Source: Herbidospora sakaeratensis
Lineage (GTDB): Bacteria > Actinomycetota > Actinomycetes > Streptosporangiales > Streptosporangiaceae
DNA length: 64,000 nucleotides
NCBI RefSeq assembly: GCF_001570525.1
Contig: NZ_BBXC01000014.1
Coordinates: 288,303 to 352,302, forward strand
Direction of reading: 5' to 3'
In this document: positions 30,519-41,884 of the stretch, one piece after another
Position numbering within the stretch: position 1 is the stretch's first letter
How the letters are laid out: every line of letters begins with the position of its first letter
Program-made: the position numbers and the translations under genes
Notes under the pieces: model-generated
What the model saw: the letters and a program-made list of their open reading frames with translations, nothing else
The model's database searches: none
Told to the model about the DNA's origin: nothing

Positions 30519-31007
30519 ATGAGACGGGGCACACGACTCGGCGTCGACGCCGGGTCGGTCCGCATCGGCGTGGCCCGCAGCGACCCTTCGGGGCTGCTGG
30601 CCACGCCGGTCGAGACGGTGAAGCGCGGCAGGGGCGACCTCGATCGCCTGGCCGCGCTCGTCGCCGAACACGAGGTCGTCGAGGTCGTCGTCGGCCTCCC
30701 CACCTCCCTGTCGGGCCGCGAGTCCCACGCGGCCGGGGCCGCCCGCGAGTTCGCGGCGGCGCTGGCCGCCCGGGTCGCGCCGGTCCCGGTCCGCCTCTAC
30801 GACGAGCGCCTGACCACCGTGACCGCGCAGGCCAACCTGCGCCAGAGCGGCCGCAAGGCCAAGAACCAGCGCGACGTCATCGACCAGGCGGCGGCCGTGG
30901 TGCTGCTCCAGGCCGCCCTCGACGGCGAGCGCGCGTCCGGCAAACCACCAGGTCATCCCCTCGACCCACCATCCGGTGGAGAAACGAGTCCCGGGACCGG
31001 CCGGTGA
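30519..31007 (+). CDS. ruvX: YqgF/RuvX family putative Holliday junction resolvase or rRNA maturation nuclease
   Basis: A 162-residue RNase H-like fold protein: [17 protein letters not shown] with the first catalytic Asp, [25 protein letters not shown] with the Glu, and a final acidic motif in [14 protein letters not shown]. YqgF of E. coli processes pre-16S rRNA; related RuvX proteins resolve junctions, so the exact role is uncertain. The C-terminal tail of about 25 residues is Pro/Gly-rich. ATG 30519 follows the alaS stop by four bases; its stop overlaps the mltG start. Confidence 0.92.
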   Translation: MRRGTRLGVDAGSVRIGVARSDPSGLLATPVETVKRGRGDLDRLAALVAEHEVVEVVVGLPTSLSGRESHAAGAAREFAAALAARVAPVPVRLYDERLTTVTAQANLRQSGRKAKNQRDVIDQAAAVVLLQAALDGERASGKPPGHPLDPPSGGETSPGTGR

Positions 31008-32095
31008 GCCCGCAGGAGTGGGACACGTTCCTGCTGGCGGGTGAGGCCGAACCCGTCGACCACGAAGTCCGCCGCGACCGCACCCGGAAGATCGTCTACG
31101 CCGGGCTGGCCGCGGTGGCGACCGCCGGCGTCGTCGGCCTCTACACGCTGACCCGCCCGTTCCTGGCGCCCGACGACTTCGAGGGCGCCGGGACCGGCCC
31201 GGTCGTGGTCCGCATCAGCGCCGGTGAGAGCGCCGTCCAGATCGCCGAGACGCTCGCCAAGGCGGGCGTGGTGGCCAGTTCCGGGGCGTTCGTCCGCGAG
31301 GTGGAGGCCCGCGCCAAGTCGGGCAGCCTCCGGCCGGGCGACTACCGGCTGAACAAGGGCATGGCCGCCGCGGTCGCGCTCGACCGGCTGCTCGACCGCG
31401 ACTCGCGGGTGTCCCGGCGGGTGACCATCCCCGAGGGGCTGCGCGCCAAGGAGGTGTACGTCCGCCTCTCGGCCGCCTCCGGTTTCCCGGTCGCCGAGTT
31501 CGAGAAGGCGGCGGCGCAGCCGGCCACGCTCGGCCTGCCGTCCTATGCCGCATCGGTCGAGGGCTTCCTGTTCCCGGCGACCTACGAGGTCGAGCCGTCG
31601 AGCACCGCCAAGAGCCTGCTGCGCGACATGGCCGCCCAGTTCGGCCGGGTCGCCGAGCGCCTCGGGATCGAGGGCCGCGAGGGCATGACGCCGCTCGACG
31701 TGGTGACCACGGCCAGCATCGTGCAGGCCGAGGGCGGGCGTGACGACGACTATCCCAAGATCGCTAGAGTGATCTACAACCGCCTCAAAAAGGGCGGGCG
31801 CCTTGAGATGGACACCACGGTGCTCTACGCGCAGAACCGCCGGACGCTGAACGTCTCCGAGAAGGACACGCAGGTGCGCTCCCCGTACAACACCTATCGG
31901 ATCGATGGTCTACCGCCCGGTCCGATCGGAAACCCCGGTGAGCAGGCACTTCGCGCGGCCCTGATGCCGGCGAAGGGTGATTGGTACTGGTTTGTCACTA
32001 CGGATCCAGGCCGTAGAATCACCAAATTCACTGACAACGAAGGCGAGTTCGTGAAATATCGGGAAGAGCTGAACAGGTACCTCGGGACGAACTAG
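31004..32095 (+). CDS. mltG: Endolytic murein transglycosylase MltG (first copy)
   Basis: A 363-residue single-span membrane protein: short cytosolic N-terminus, transmembrane helix near residues 30-50, LysM-like subdomain ([21 protein letters not shown]) and the YceG catalytic domain with [21 protein letters not shown] (catalytic Glu), [18 protein letters not shown] and [20 protein letters not shown]. MltG cleaves nascent glycan strands and sets their length. GTG 31004 overlaps the ruvX stop. A second complete mltG follows. Confidence 0.94.
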   Translation: MSPQEWDTFLLAGEAEPVDHEVRRDRTRKIVYAGLAAVATAGVVGLYTLTRPFLAPDDFEGAGTGPVVVRISAGESAVQIAETLAKAGVVASSGAFVREVEARAKSGSLRPGDYRLNKGMAAAVALDRLLDRDSRVSRRVTIPEGLRAKEVYVRLSAASGFPVAEFEKAAAQPATLGLPSYAASVEGFLFPATYEVEPSSTAKSLLRDMAAQFGRVAERLGIEGREGMTPLDVVTTASIVQAEGGRDDDYPKIARVIYNRLKKGGRLEMDTTVLYAQNRRTLNVSEKDTQVRSPYNTYRIDGLPPGPIGNPGEQALRAALMPAKGDWYWFVTTDPGRRITKFTDNEGEFVKYREELNRYLGTN

Positions 32096-32216
32096 GCCGA
32101 ACGATGACCGACGGTCCGCGTGTCGGGCCGAGATCCATACCGAAGCTTGATCCCCCCTCGGTTTGGCGCATCGCTTGACGCGAGGCCAGTCCTACCGAGA
32201 GATTGGCCAGCGCACT

Positions 32217-33356
32217 ATGAACGACCTCGACATGGACTCTTTGCTCGGCGCCTCCGACGAGGGGGGGTCGCGGCGTTCCCGCAAACAGCAGAGCCGCAGC
32301 CGGCGCCGCCGACGGCGCACCAGGCGCAAGGGCGCCGCCGCGTCCGTGATCGCGATCGTGATCATCGTCGGCATCCTGGGCGGCGGCGGTTATGTGGGCT
32401 ACAAGTGGATCAGCGACGCCGTGACGGCCGACGACTACACCGGCTCTGGCACCGGTGAAGTGGTCATCGTGATCGAAGAGGGCGCCTCCGCCGGCGACGT
32501 CGCCGCCGAACTGGAGAAGGAGGACGTCGTGGCCAGCGCCCGTGCCTTCATCCAGGCCGTCGACGCCGCGGGCAAGGGCGGCTCGCTCCAGCCCGGCCAC
32601 TACGCGATGAAGAAGCAGATGTCGGCCGCCGCCGCCGTCGGGCTGCTCGACCCCGACAAGCGCCTGCGCGACAGCCTGACCATCCCCGAGGGCTACCGCG
32701 CCACCCGCGTCTACGACACCCTCGCCGACGCCACCGGCATCCCCGCCAAGGAGTTCGCCGACGCGGCCAAGGGCGACATCGGCCTGCCGTCCTACGCCAA
32801 GGGCAAGGCCGAGGGCTTCCTGTTCCCGGCCACCTACGAACTGCCGCCGAAGATCACCGCGACCGAGATCCTCACCCGGATGACCGACCGCTTCAACGAG
32901 ACGGCCGACAAGTTCGACCTGAGCGCCGAGGCCAGGCGGCTCGGCTTCACCCCGATGGAGATCATGACCATCGCGAGTATCGTGCAGGCCGAGTCGGGCA
33001 CCCCCGACGACATGGGCAAGGTGGCCCGGGTCATCTACAACCGGCTGGCGCTCAACCCGCCGATGAAGCTCCAGATGGACTCCACCACCATGTACGCCCT
33101 CAACAAGTACGGCATCGCGGCCACGTTCGAGGAGATCAAGAGCAAGTCGCCGTACAACACCTACTACGTCGACGGACTGCCGCCCGGCCCGATCGCCAAC
33201 CCCGGCGACCACGCCATCGAGGCCGCGCTGAAGCCGACCAAGGGCGACTGGCTCTTCTTCGTGACCACCGACCCCGACAACGGCGTCACCGAGTTCACCG
33301 CCAGCGCGACCGAGTTCGAGCGGCTGCGCGCGAAGTTCAACGCCACCCAGAATTGA
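32217..33356 (+). CDS. Endolytic murein transglycosylase MltG (second copy)
   Basis: A 379-residue paralogue of the preceding gene, also complete: a strongly basic N-terminus (RSRRRRRRTRRKG), a transmembrane helix (SVIAIVIIVGILGGGGYVG), then the same domain order with [21 protein letters not shown] (catalytic Glu), MDSTTMYA and [20 protein letters not shown]. The two copies share motifs but differ in loops, so the duplication is not recent. ATG 32217 is the likely start; its ribosome site is weak. A TTGACG hexamer in the 121-bp gap may be a separate promoter. It runs into aroE after four bases. Confidence 0.93.
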   Translation: MNDLDMDSLLGASDEGGSRRSRKQQSRSRRRRRRTRRKGAAASVIAIVIIVGILGGGGYVGYKWISDAVTADDYTGSGTGEVVIVIEEGASAGDVAAELEKEDVVASARAFIQAVDAAGKGGSLQPGHYAMKKQMSAAAAVGLLDPDKRLRDSLTIPEGYRATRVYDTLADATGIPAKEFADAAKGDIGLPSYAKGKAEGFLFPATYELPPKITATEILTRMTDRFNETADKFDLSAEARRLGFTPMEIMTIASIVQAESGTPDDMGKVARVIYNRLALNPPMKLQMDSTTMYALNKYGIAATFEEIKSKSPYNTYYVDGLPPGPIANPGDHAIEAALKPTKGDWLFFVTTDPDNGVTEFTASATEFERLRAKFNATQN

Positions 33357-33360
33357 CCCC

Positions 33361-34161
33361 GTGAACAAGAGAGCAGCCGTCCTCGGCTTCCCGGTCGTCC
33401 ACTCGTTGTCGCCGCACCTCCACCGCGCGGCCTACGCCGCGCTCGGGCTGACCGGCTGGCGCTACGACGCGATCGAGTGCCGCGAGGAGGAACTGGCCGC
33501 CTTCGTCGGCGGCCTCGGCCCCGAGTGGGCCGGGCTGTCGCTGACGATGCCGCTCAAGCGGGTGGTGTTCCCGCTGCTCGACACGGTCACGCCGCTGGCG
33601 GTCGAGGTCGGCGCGGCCAACACGGTGGTCATCCGCGACGGCGCCCGGCACGGCGCCAACACCGACGTCCACGGCATCGTCGCGGCCCTGGCCGAGGCGG
33701 GGGTCCCGGCGCCGGCGAGCGCGGTCGTCCTCGGGGGCGGCGCCACCGCCGCCTCCGCGCTGGCCGCCCTGCGCGAGCTCGGGCTGCGCGAGGCGACCCT
33801 GGTGGTACGCGACCCGCGCCGCGCCGGCGAGACCCTGGAGGTGGCCGACCGGCTGGGAATGTCGGTGGCCACCCGGGCGTTCGAGCAGTTCGACGCAGAC
33901 GTGGATCTGCTGATCTCCACACTGCCCTCGGGCGCCGCCGACGGATTCGCCGGCGAGGCCGCGCGGGCACGGGCGGTCTTCGACGTCGTCTACTCGCCCT
34001 GGCCGACCACGCTGGCCCAGGCCGTGGCGAAGGAGGGCGGGACGGTCGTCGGCGGGTTCTCGATGCTGCTGCACCAGGCGGTGAAGCAGGTCGAGCTGAT
34101 GACCGGGCGCTCGCCCGCACCCGTGGAGGCCATGCGATCCGCGGGTGAGTCGGCGTTGTAA
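33361..34161 (+). CDS. aroE: Shikimate dehydrogenase
   Basis: A 266-residue NADP-dependent dehydrogenase of aromatic amino acid synthesis, reducing 3-dehydroshikimate. Substrate motif SLSPHLHRAAY, the catalytic Lys in LTMPLKRVVFPLLD, GAANTVV, the Asp in NTDVHGIV and the nucleotide-binding GGGATAASALAAL are present. The GTG start follows the second mltG stop by four bases. Adjacency to mltG and ruvX is conserved in actinomycetes, though the pathway link is not obvious. Confidence 0.94.
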   Translation: MNKRAAVLGFPVVHSLSPHLHRAAYAALGLTGWRYDAIECREEELAAFVGGLGPEWAGLSLTMPLKRVVFPLLDTVTPLAVEVGAANTVVIRDGARHGANTDVHGIVAALAEAGVPAPASAVVLGGGATAASALAALRELGLREATLVVRDPRRAGETLEVADRLGMSVATRAFEQFDADVDLLISTLPSGAADGFAGEAARARAVFDVVYSPWPTTLAQAVAKEGGTVVGGFSMLLHQAVKQVELMTGRSPAPVEAMRSAGESAL

Positions 34162-34368
34162 CCGTGCTAAACTAAACAACCGATCGGTCCGGCACGTGCC
34201 GGACGCGCAAGCGGAGGTCCTCCTCCCACCTGATCAGCCGCGAGGCAGACGGGTTCAAGGATCACAATCGAGTTCTCGGACTCAGTGGCCCCGCATGCGT
34301 GACGTGCCGGGGTCTATTCGTGTTTCCGGCACGGTCGAGCACACAGGCGAAGGTCCCTTGGAGGTCCC
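34162..34368 (+). promoter_or_regulatory. infC 5' leader with palindrome
   Basis: This gap of about 207 bp before infC holds TAAACT (34168-34173, -10-like), a perfect 18-bp palindrome at 34187-34204 (GTCCGGCAC/GTGCCGGAC), a GGAGG/CCTCC mini-hairpin just after it, and a CCCCG/CGGGG pairing near 34300-34312. A long structured leader is usual for infC operons regulated by IF3 or L20, but no named Rfam leader could be matched by eye. Confidence 0.45.
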
Positions 34369-34965
34369 ATCAGCACCGAGCCCCGCATCAACGATCGTAT
34401 TCGTGTCCCCGAGGTCCGCCTCGTCGGCCCGAACGGCGAGCAGGTCGGCATCGTCTCCATCCACGATGCGCTGAAGCTCGCCCAGGAGGCCGACCTCGAC
34501 CTCGTCGAGGTCGCGGCGACGGCACGCCCGCCCGTCTGCAAGCTCATGGACTACGGCAAGTTCAAGTACGAGTCGGCCATGAAGGCGCGCGAAGCCCGCC
34601 GCAACCAGGCACACACGATCATCAAGGAGATCAAGCTCCGGCCGAAGATCGACCCGCACGACTACGAGACCAAGAAGGGTCACGTCGTGCGCTTCCTCAA
34701 GGCGGGGGACAAGGTCAAGGTCACGATCATGTTCCGTGGACGTGAGCAGTCCCGTCCCGAACTGGGCTTCCGGCTCCTGCAGCGGCTCGCTGAGGATGTC
34801 ACCGAGCTGGGCTTCGTGGAGTCACAGCCCAAGCAGGACGGCCGAAACATGATCATGGTGATCGGCCCGCACAAGAAGAAAGCCGAGGCCAAGGCCGAAA
34901 AGGCGGCGGCCCGGGCGACCCGCGACGACGACTCGGTGGCCGACGCGGTCGCCGCCGAGGAATAA
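34369..34965 (+). CDS. infC: Translation initiation factor IF-3 (AUC start)
   Basis: About 198 residues: N-terminal domain with [20 protein letters not shown], linker, and C-terminal domain with [30 protein letters not shown] and [16 protein letters not shown]3 binds the 30S subunit and rejects non-standard start codons. No ATG, GTG or TTG exists in this frame before Met57, which would remove most of the N domain. ATC at 34369 has GGAGG four bases upstream and gives the usual actinobacterial N-terminus. An AUC/AUU start allows IF3 to repress its own translation. Confidence 0.93.
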   Translation: MSTEPRINDRIRVPEVRLVGPNGEQVGIVSIHDALKLAQEADLDLVEVAATARPPVCKLMDYGKFKYESAMKAREARRNQAHTIIKEIKLRPKIDPHDYETKKGHVVRFLKAGDKVKVTIMFRGREQSRPELGFRLLQRLAEDVTELGFVESQPKQDGRNMIMVIGPHKKKAEAKAEKAAARATRDDDSVADAVAAEE

Positions 34966-35095
34966 AAGCCGCTGCGCGGACGCAGAGACTGGGAGCCCGT
35001 TTTTCGCGGCTCTTGCGAGTCAGGAACGCCGGTTACCCGGCCCCCCTTGCGGGGCCGGGAGATCGGCTTGGAACAACGAGGGAGAGACGGCTGAG
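34966..35095 (+). promoter_or_regulatory. rpmI leader with stable hairpin
   Basis: The infC-rpmI gap of 130 bp carries a 9-bp stem CCCGGCCCC/GGGGCCGGG (35036-35044 with 35051-35059) and, before it, AGCCGC...GCGGCT complementarity with an intervening TTTTT. This could be an attenuator or L20 autoregulatory site. Confidence 0.4.
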
Positions 35096-35290
35096 ATGCC
35101 GAAGATGAAGACGCACAGCGGTGCGAAGAAGCGCTTCCGGGTCACCGGCTCCGGCAAGATCGTGCGCCGCCGCGCCAACCGGAAGCACCTTTTCGAGCAC
35201 AAGCCGTCCACCCGCACGCGCAGGCTTGAGAACGACGTGGTCATGTCCGACGCGGACACCAAGAAGATCAAGAAGCTGCTCGCTAAGTAA
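35096..35290 (+). CDS. rpmI: 50S ribosomal protein L35
   Basis: A 64-residue basic protein starting [22 protein letters not shown], with the conserved [14 protein letters not shown] segment. Length is standard for L35. The GAGGGAGAG ribosome site is about ten bases before the ATG. It lies between infC and rplT as in nearly all bacteria. Confidence 0.97.
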   Translation: MPKMKTHSGAKKRFRVTGSGKIVRRRANRKHLFEHKPSTRTRRLENDVVMSDADTKKIKKLLAK

Positions 35291-35314
35291 CGACCCCCGG
35301 GGAGATAGAACAAC

Positions 35315-35695
35315 ATGGCACGCGTGAAGCGGGCGCTCAACGCCAAGAAGAAGCGCAGGGTCGTCCTCGAGCGGGCGAGCGGTTACCGGGGTCAGCGGTC
35401 GCGTCTGTACCGCAAGGCCAAGGAGCAGATGCTCCACTCGATGACCTATGCGTACGCCCACCGCAAGGACAAGAAGGGCGCGTTCCGCCGCCTCTGGATC
35501 CAGCGGATCAACGCCGCGGCGCGGCAGAACGGCATGACCTACAACCGGCTCATCCAGGGTCTGCGCCTGGCCGGCATCGAGGTCGACCGCAAGATCCTCG
35601 CCGATCTCGCGGTGAACGACTCGCAGACCTTCGCCACGCTGGTCGAGGCCGCCAAGAAGGCGCTCCCGTCCGACGTGAACGCTCCGGTCGCCTAA
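35315..35695 (+). CDS. rplT: 50S ribosomal protein L20
   Basis: A 126-residue protein starting [19 protein letters not shown], with [16 protein letters not shown], the [14 protein letters not shown] core and [25 protein letters not shown]20 is an early assembly protein that often represses its own operon through the infC-rpmI leaders. GGGGAGATAG precedes the ATG. A terminator follows 18 bases after the stop. Confidence 0.97.
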   Translation: MARVKRALNAKKKRRVVLERASGYRGQRSRLYRKAKEQMLHSMTYAYAHRKDKKGAFRRLWIQRINAAARQNGMTYNRLIQGLRLAGIEVDRKILADLAVNDSQTFATLVEAAKKALPSDVNAPVA

Positions 35696-35713
35696 GCGAT
35701 CACCAGCTTTCTG

Positions 35714-35743
35714 GAAGGGCTCACCGTGCCTGGTGGGCCCTTC
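35714..35743 (+). terminator. Terminator of the infC-rpmI-rplT operon
   Basis: A 12-bp stem (35714-35725 with 35732-35743, one G-U) and six-base loop, followed by TTCT. It ends the ribosomal transcript and lies just before the ribosome site of the methyltransferase gene. Confidence 0.75.
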
Positions 35744-35771
35744 TTCTCATTCCGGAGGGAACCGTGACCGA

Positions 35772-36563
35772 GTGACCGAGCTGACCAACCCCAAGTCCCC
35801 GCGGGTCAAAGCCGCTCGGCGGCTGACCAAGCGGGCCTTCCGCGACCGCGACCGGGCCTTCCTCGCCGAGGGGCCGCAGGCGGTGCGGGAGGCGCTGGCG
35901 CTGCCCGGCGTGACGGTGGAGCTGTTCGCCACCGCCGAGGCCGAGACCCGGCACGCCGACATCGTCGAGGCGGCCGTGAGCGCCGGGGTGCCGGTGTTCC
36001 GGGCCAGCGGCGAGGTGATGGCCGAGCTCGCCCAGACGGTCACCCCGCAGGGGCTGATGGCGGTGTGCAAGTTCGTCCACGTCCCGCTCTCCTCGGTGGA
36101 GGAGACCCGGCTGGTGGCGGTGCTGGCGCACGTCCGCGACCCCGGCAACGCCGGCACCGTGCTGCGCACGGCCGACGCCGCCGGAGCCGACGCGGTGGTG
36201 TTCACCGACGCGTCCGTCGACCCCTACAACGGCAAGTGTGTACGGGCCAGCGCGGGCAGCCTCTTCCACCTGCCCGTCGTGACCGGGCTGCCGGTCGACA
36301 AGGCCGTCGCCGCGTTGAAGGACCGCGGCCTGCGGATCCTGGCCGCCGACGGCACCGGCAAGGCCACCCTCGACGACGTCGACCTCGCCGCCCCCACGGC
36401 CTGGGTGTTCGGCAACGAGGCGTGGGGCCTGCCGCCCGAGGTGCTGGCCCTGGCCGACGAGGTCGTCCGGGTGCCGATCTACGGCCGCGCCGAGAGCCTG
36501 AACCTGGCCACGGCCGCCGCGGTGTGCCTGTACGCCAGCGCGCGAGTTCTCCGGCAGATCTGA
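35772..36563 (+). CDS. TrmH/SpoU family RNA 2'-O-methyltransferase
   Basis: A 263-residue SPOUT methyltransferase with an N-terminal substrate-binding domain (SPRVKAARRLTKRAFRDRDR, FLAEGPQAVREAL) and the knotted catalytic domain: motif 1 DPGNAGTVLRTADAAGADAV, motif 2 VFGNEAWGLPPE and motif 3 PIYGRAESLNLATAAAVCLY. It should methylate a ribose in rRNA or tRNA; the exact nucleotide is not predictable. GTG 35772 begins the conserved part; GGAGGG is about 12 bases upstream. Its position after rplT is common in actinobacteria. Confidence 0.92.
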   Translation: MTELTNPKSPRVKAARRLTKRAFRDRDRAFLAEGPQAVREALALPGVTVELFATAEAETRHADIVEAAVSAGVPVFRASGEVMAELAQTVTPQGLMAVCKFVHVPLSSVEETRLVAVLAHVRDPGNAGTVLRTADAAGADAVVFTDASVDPYNGKCVRASAGSLFHLPVVTGLPVDKAVAALKDRGLRILAADGTGKATLDDVDLAAPTAWVFGNEAWGLPPEVLALADEVVRVPIYGRAESLNLATAAAVCLYASARVLRQI

Positions 36564-36671
36564 CATTCCGTGTAATAGGTGCGTACCCGGCCGGTGACGG
36601 GCTGCCGAAGGGCTCCGGAAACCCGCTATTGTCGGCGGAGACGGCTCGCGGAGCACGGCTGGAGGGGTCCT

Positions 36672-37751
36672 TTGCGCGGCGAGAACACCCATGGACGGGT
36701 CGCCGACCCGTCGAGTGTGATCGCCATCGACGCCCTTCCCGACGGCGTCGTCGTGGTCGACGGCGACGGCGTCGTGATGGCCGTGAACAAGGCGGCCGAA
36801 CGCCTGACCGGGCTGCACCGCAAGACGTCCCCCGGGCGTCACGTGGCCGACGTGCTCCCGTTGCGCGACGCCGAGGGGCGCGACTGGTGGAAGTGGCTCG
36901 ACCCCCGGGGCGGCCTGTCCATCCGGTCCCGCCAGGTCGAGCTCCCGCTGCAGCTCGACGGCCGCGACCTGCTCGTCACGGCGGCGTTCGTGCGCATGCC
37001 CGCGCGGGCCGGCCGGGTGATGCGGGTGGTGATCACCCTGCGCGACGCCGCGGCCCGCCGCCGCCTGGAGCGCAGCCGGGCCGACCTCGTCTCGACCGTG
37101 GCCCACGAGCTGCGCTCACCCCTGACCAGCGTGAAGGGCTTCACCGCCACGCTGCTGGCCAAGTGGGACCGGTTCAACGACGCCCAGAAGCTCGTCATGC
37201 TCCAGACGGTCAACTCCGACGCCGACCGGGTGACCCGGCTGATCACCGACCTGCTCGACGTCTCCCGCATCGAGTCGGGCCGGGTGGAGATCCGGCGGCA
37301 GGTCGTCGACATCCCCGCCCGCGTGCGGCGGGTCGTCGCCGGCCGCGTGGCCGCAGGCGAGCCCGAAGACCGGTTCTCGCTCACCGTCGTGGGCGACCTG
37401 CCGGAGATGTGGCTCGACCAGGACAAGATGGATCAAATCCTCGGCAACCTGGTCGAAAACGCCGTGCGACACGGCGGCGGTAAGGTGACAATCGTTGTAG
37501 AGCCCGTCGAATGGGGAGTGACCGTGTCCGTGCGAGACCAGGGTGAGGGCGTCAAACCCGAGCTGGCCTCGCGCGTCTTCCGCCAGTTCTGGCGCGGCAA
37601 CGACCGCCGCCGCGGCGGCACCGGCCTCGGCCTCTTCATCGTGAAGGGCCTCGTGGAGGCCCACGGCGGCACCATCACCGTCGAACGCGCCCCCGGCGGC
37701 GGCGCGGAATTCCGATTTATCCTGCCCACCGGCGCCCCGGACTTCGCGTAA
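36672..37751 (+). CDS. PAS-domain histidine kinase, soluble, orphan
   Basis: A 359-residue sensor kinase without membrane segments. A PAS domain (about residues 15-125: IDALPDGVVVVDGDGVVMAVN) is followed by the HisKA helix with the phospho-His in VAHELRSPLTSVKG, then an HATPase domain with N box NLVENAVRHGGG, G1 VRDQGEGV and G2 GGTGLGLFIVKGLVEAHGG. No response regulator gene is adjacent, so the partner is unknown. TTG 36672 is chosen because GGAGG lies six bases upstream. Its place between the rRNA methyltransferase gene and pheS recurs in actinomycetes. Confidence 0.9.
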   Translation: MRGENTHGRVADPSSVIAIDALPDGVVVVDGDGVVMAVNKAAERLTGLHRKTSPGRHVADVLPLRDAEGRDWWKWLDPRGGLSIRSRQVELPLQLDGRDLLVTAAFVRMPARAGRVMRVVITLRDAAARRRLERSRADLVSTVAHELRSPLTSVKGFTATLLAKWDRFNDAQKLVMLQTVNSDADRVTRLITDLLDVSRIESGRVEIRRQVVDIPARVRRVVAGRVAAGEPEDRFSLTVVGDLPEMWLDQDKMDQILGNLVENAVRHGGGKVTIVVEPVEWGVTVSVRDQGEGVKPELASRVFRQFWRGNDRRRGGTGLGLFIVKGLVEAHGGTITVERAPGGGAEFRFILPTGAPDFA

Positions 37752-39154
<1,403 letters not shown>

Positions 39155-39155
<1 letters not shown>

Positions 39156-41707
39156 TGAAGGTCCCGCTTTCGTGGCTGCGGGAGTACGTCGATCTCCCGC
39201 CCGTCACCGCTCACGAGATCGCCGACAAGCTCACCGCCGCCGGTCTCAAGCTGGAGTCGATCGCCTCCCACGGTCACGACCTGAAGAACGTCGTCGTGGG
39301 CAAGGTCATCGAGATCGAGGAGCTGACCGGCTTCAAGAAGCCGATCCGCCACTGCCTGGTCGAGGTCGGCGAGGCCGAGCCGCGCGAGATCGTCTGCGGC
39401 GCGACCAACTTCGCGATCGGCGCGGTCGTCCCGGTCGCGCTGCCCGGCGCGGTGCTGCCGGGCGGGTTCGAGATCGCCTCCCGCACGACCTACGGCCGCC
39501 TGTCCGACGGCATGATCTGCTCCGAGGCCGAGCTCGGCATCGCCGAGTCGTCGCCCGGCATCCTGCTGCTGCCCGCCGACACCCCCCTCGGGGCCGACGT
39601 CGTCGAGCTGCTCGGGCTGCGTGACGACGTCCTGGAACTGGAGATCACCCCCGACTGCGGCTACGCGTTGTCGATCCGCGGCGTGGCCCGCGAGGCGGCG
39701 ACCGCGTTCGGCGTGCCGTTCCGCGACCCGGCCGCGCTGGAGCTCCCGGCCACGGAGGGCGTCACCCACCCCGCGGAGATCGGCGACCCGACGGCCTGCG
39801 ACCGGTTCGTGCTGCGCGCGGTGTCGGGCTTCGACCCGTCCGCCGAGTCGCCGCTGTGGATGCGGGTGCGGCTCACGCGGGCCGGCATGCGCCCGGTCTC
39901 GCTGGCGGTCGACGTCACCAACTACGTGATGCTGGAGCTCGGCCAGCCGCTCCACGCGTTCGACAGGAACACTATCCAGGGCGGCATCGTGGTGCGCCGC
40001 GCGCTGCCCGGCGAGCGCCTGGAGACCCTCGACCACGTCACCCGCGACCTGGCCGAAGACGACATCCTGATCACCGACGACTCGGGCGCGATCGGCCTGG
40101 CCGGCACCATGGGCGGCCTGTCGACCGAGATCTCCGACTCGACGACCGACATCGTCATCGAGGCGGCCCACTTCTCGGCCACCGGCGTGGCCCGCATGTC
40201 GCGGCGGCACAACCTGGTGTCCGAGGCGTCCAAGCGCTTCGAGCGCGGCGTCGACCGCGAGCTGCCGCTGGCGGCGTCGTGGCGCGCGGTCCAGCTCCTC
40301 ACCGAGCTGGGCGACGGCGTGGCCGAGCCCGGGGTGACCCACGCGCAGGCCGACGTCGCGCCCGTGTCGATCACCATCCCGTCGGGCCACCCGGCGCGGG
40401 TCGCGGGCGTGCCCTACAGCCGCGAGACCGTGGTCACCCGCCTGGAGCAGATCGGCTGCCGCGTCGTCGACGGCGTCGCCCCGGCCGCCGAGGGCGGTCG
40501 CGGCGTGGCCGCCACCGGCGTCGTGACCAGCGGCGACCTGGCGGCGAAGCTGGCCGTGACCGGCGACGACCCGATCACGGTCTACCCGCCGAGCTGGCGT
40601 CCCGACCTGACCGACCCCAACGACCTGGCCGAAGAGGTCATCCGGCTGGAGGGCTACGACACGCTGCCCTCGATCCTGCCGGGGGCCCCGGCGGGCGCGG
40701 GCCTGACCGAGACCCAGCGGCTGCGCCGCCGGGTCGGCCGTTCGCTGGCGCTGTCGGGCTACGTCGAGGTGCTGTCCTACCCGTTCATCGGCGCGCGCGA
40801 CCTCGACCACCTGCAGCTGCCCGAGGGCGACGACCGCCGCCGGGCGACGCGGCTGGTCAACCCGCTCAGCGAAGACGAGCCGTTCATGCGGACGACGCTG
40901 CTGCCGGGCCTGCTGAAGACCCTGGTCCGCAACGTGGGCCGCGGCTTCACCGACCTGGCCCTGTTCGAGACGGGCCTGGTCTACCGGCCGGGGGCCGACG
41001 CCCCGGAGACCGCGCCGATCCTGACGGTCGAGCGCCGCCCGACCGACGAGGAACTGGCGCGGTTCACCGCCGCCCTGCCCGTCCAGCCGGTCCGCGTCGC
41101 GGCCGTCCTGGCCGGGGAGTTCGAGCGGTCGGGCTGGTGGGGCCAGGGCCGCGCGGCGACCTGGGCCGACGCGATCGAGGCCGCCCGCGCGGTGGCCCGC
41201 GAGGCGGGCGTGTCGTTGGATATCCGCGCTGACCAGCACGAGCCGTGGCACCCGGGCCGCTGCGCCGCGCTCTACGTCGGCGAGGTGCTCGTCGGCCACG
41301 CCGGCGAGCTGCACCCGCGGGTGGTGGAGGCGTACGGCCTGCCGAAGCGCACGGCGGCGATGGAGCTCGAACTGTCCCGCCTGGCCGCACCGGTCCCGGC
41401 GCAGACCCCGTCGATCTCCGCCTACCCGGTGGCGACCCAGGACGTCGCGCTGATCGTCCCGGCCGACACGCCGGTGGCGTCGGTCGAGGCGGCGCTGCGC
41501 GACGGCGCGGGCGACCTGCTGGAGTCGGTCCGTCTCTTCGACGTCTACGAGGGCGCGCAGGCGGGCGAGGGCAACAAGTCCCTGGCCTACACGCTGCGCT
41601 TCCGCGCCCCCGACCGGACCCTGACCGCCGACGAGATCGCTGCCGCCCGCGACGCGGCCGTCGAGCTGGCCGCCGCCCAGGTCGGAGCCCGACTGCGCGG
41701 GGTGTGA
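39155..41707 (+). CDS. pheT: Phenylalanine--tRNA ligase beta subunit
   Basis: A full-length 850-residue beta subunit beginning [16 protein letters not shown]. It contains the EMAP-like tRNA-binding domain ([33 protein letters not shown]), the B3/B4 editing domain ([22 protein letters not shown]), the B5 region ([21 protein letters not shown]), a catalytically inactive class II-like core and a C-terminal ferredoxin-fold anticodon-binding domain. It forms the (alpha-beta)2 enzyme with PheS. The ATG overlaps the pheS stop by one base, with GGAGG upstream. Confidence 0.97.
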
Positions 41708-41722
41708 ACCCAGCCGTAGGGA

Positions 41723-41763
41723 GAGGGGCGACGGGGGCATTCCCCCCGTCGCCCCTCTTTTTT
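41723..41763 (+). terminator. Strong terminator after pheT
   Basis: A perfect 15-bp GC-rich stem (41723-41737 with 41743-41757) and five-base loop followed by six T. It separates pheST from the accessory island. Confidence 0.93.
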
Positions 41764-41884
41764 CGTTTGGCACCCGGACGGAGAAAACGACTCCCGGGTG
41801 GAAGAGCTGTCCTCCTCCGATAGCAGGGAGCACCAAGAAGGCGCGAGGTCACCGGCCTACGATTGCCCGGCCAAGGGGAGGCAG

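Noticed and set aside
34162..34368. T-box or named riboswitch in the infC leader
   Set aside because: No T-box bulge sequence, specifier loop or other conserved riboswitch core could be identified.
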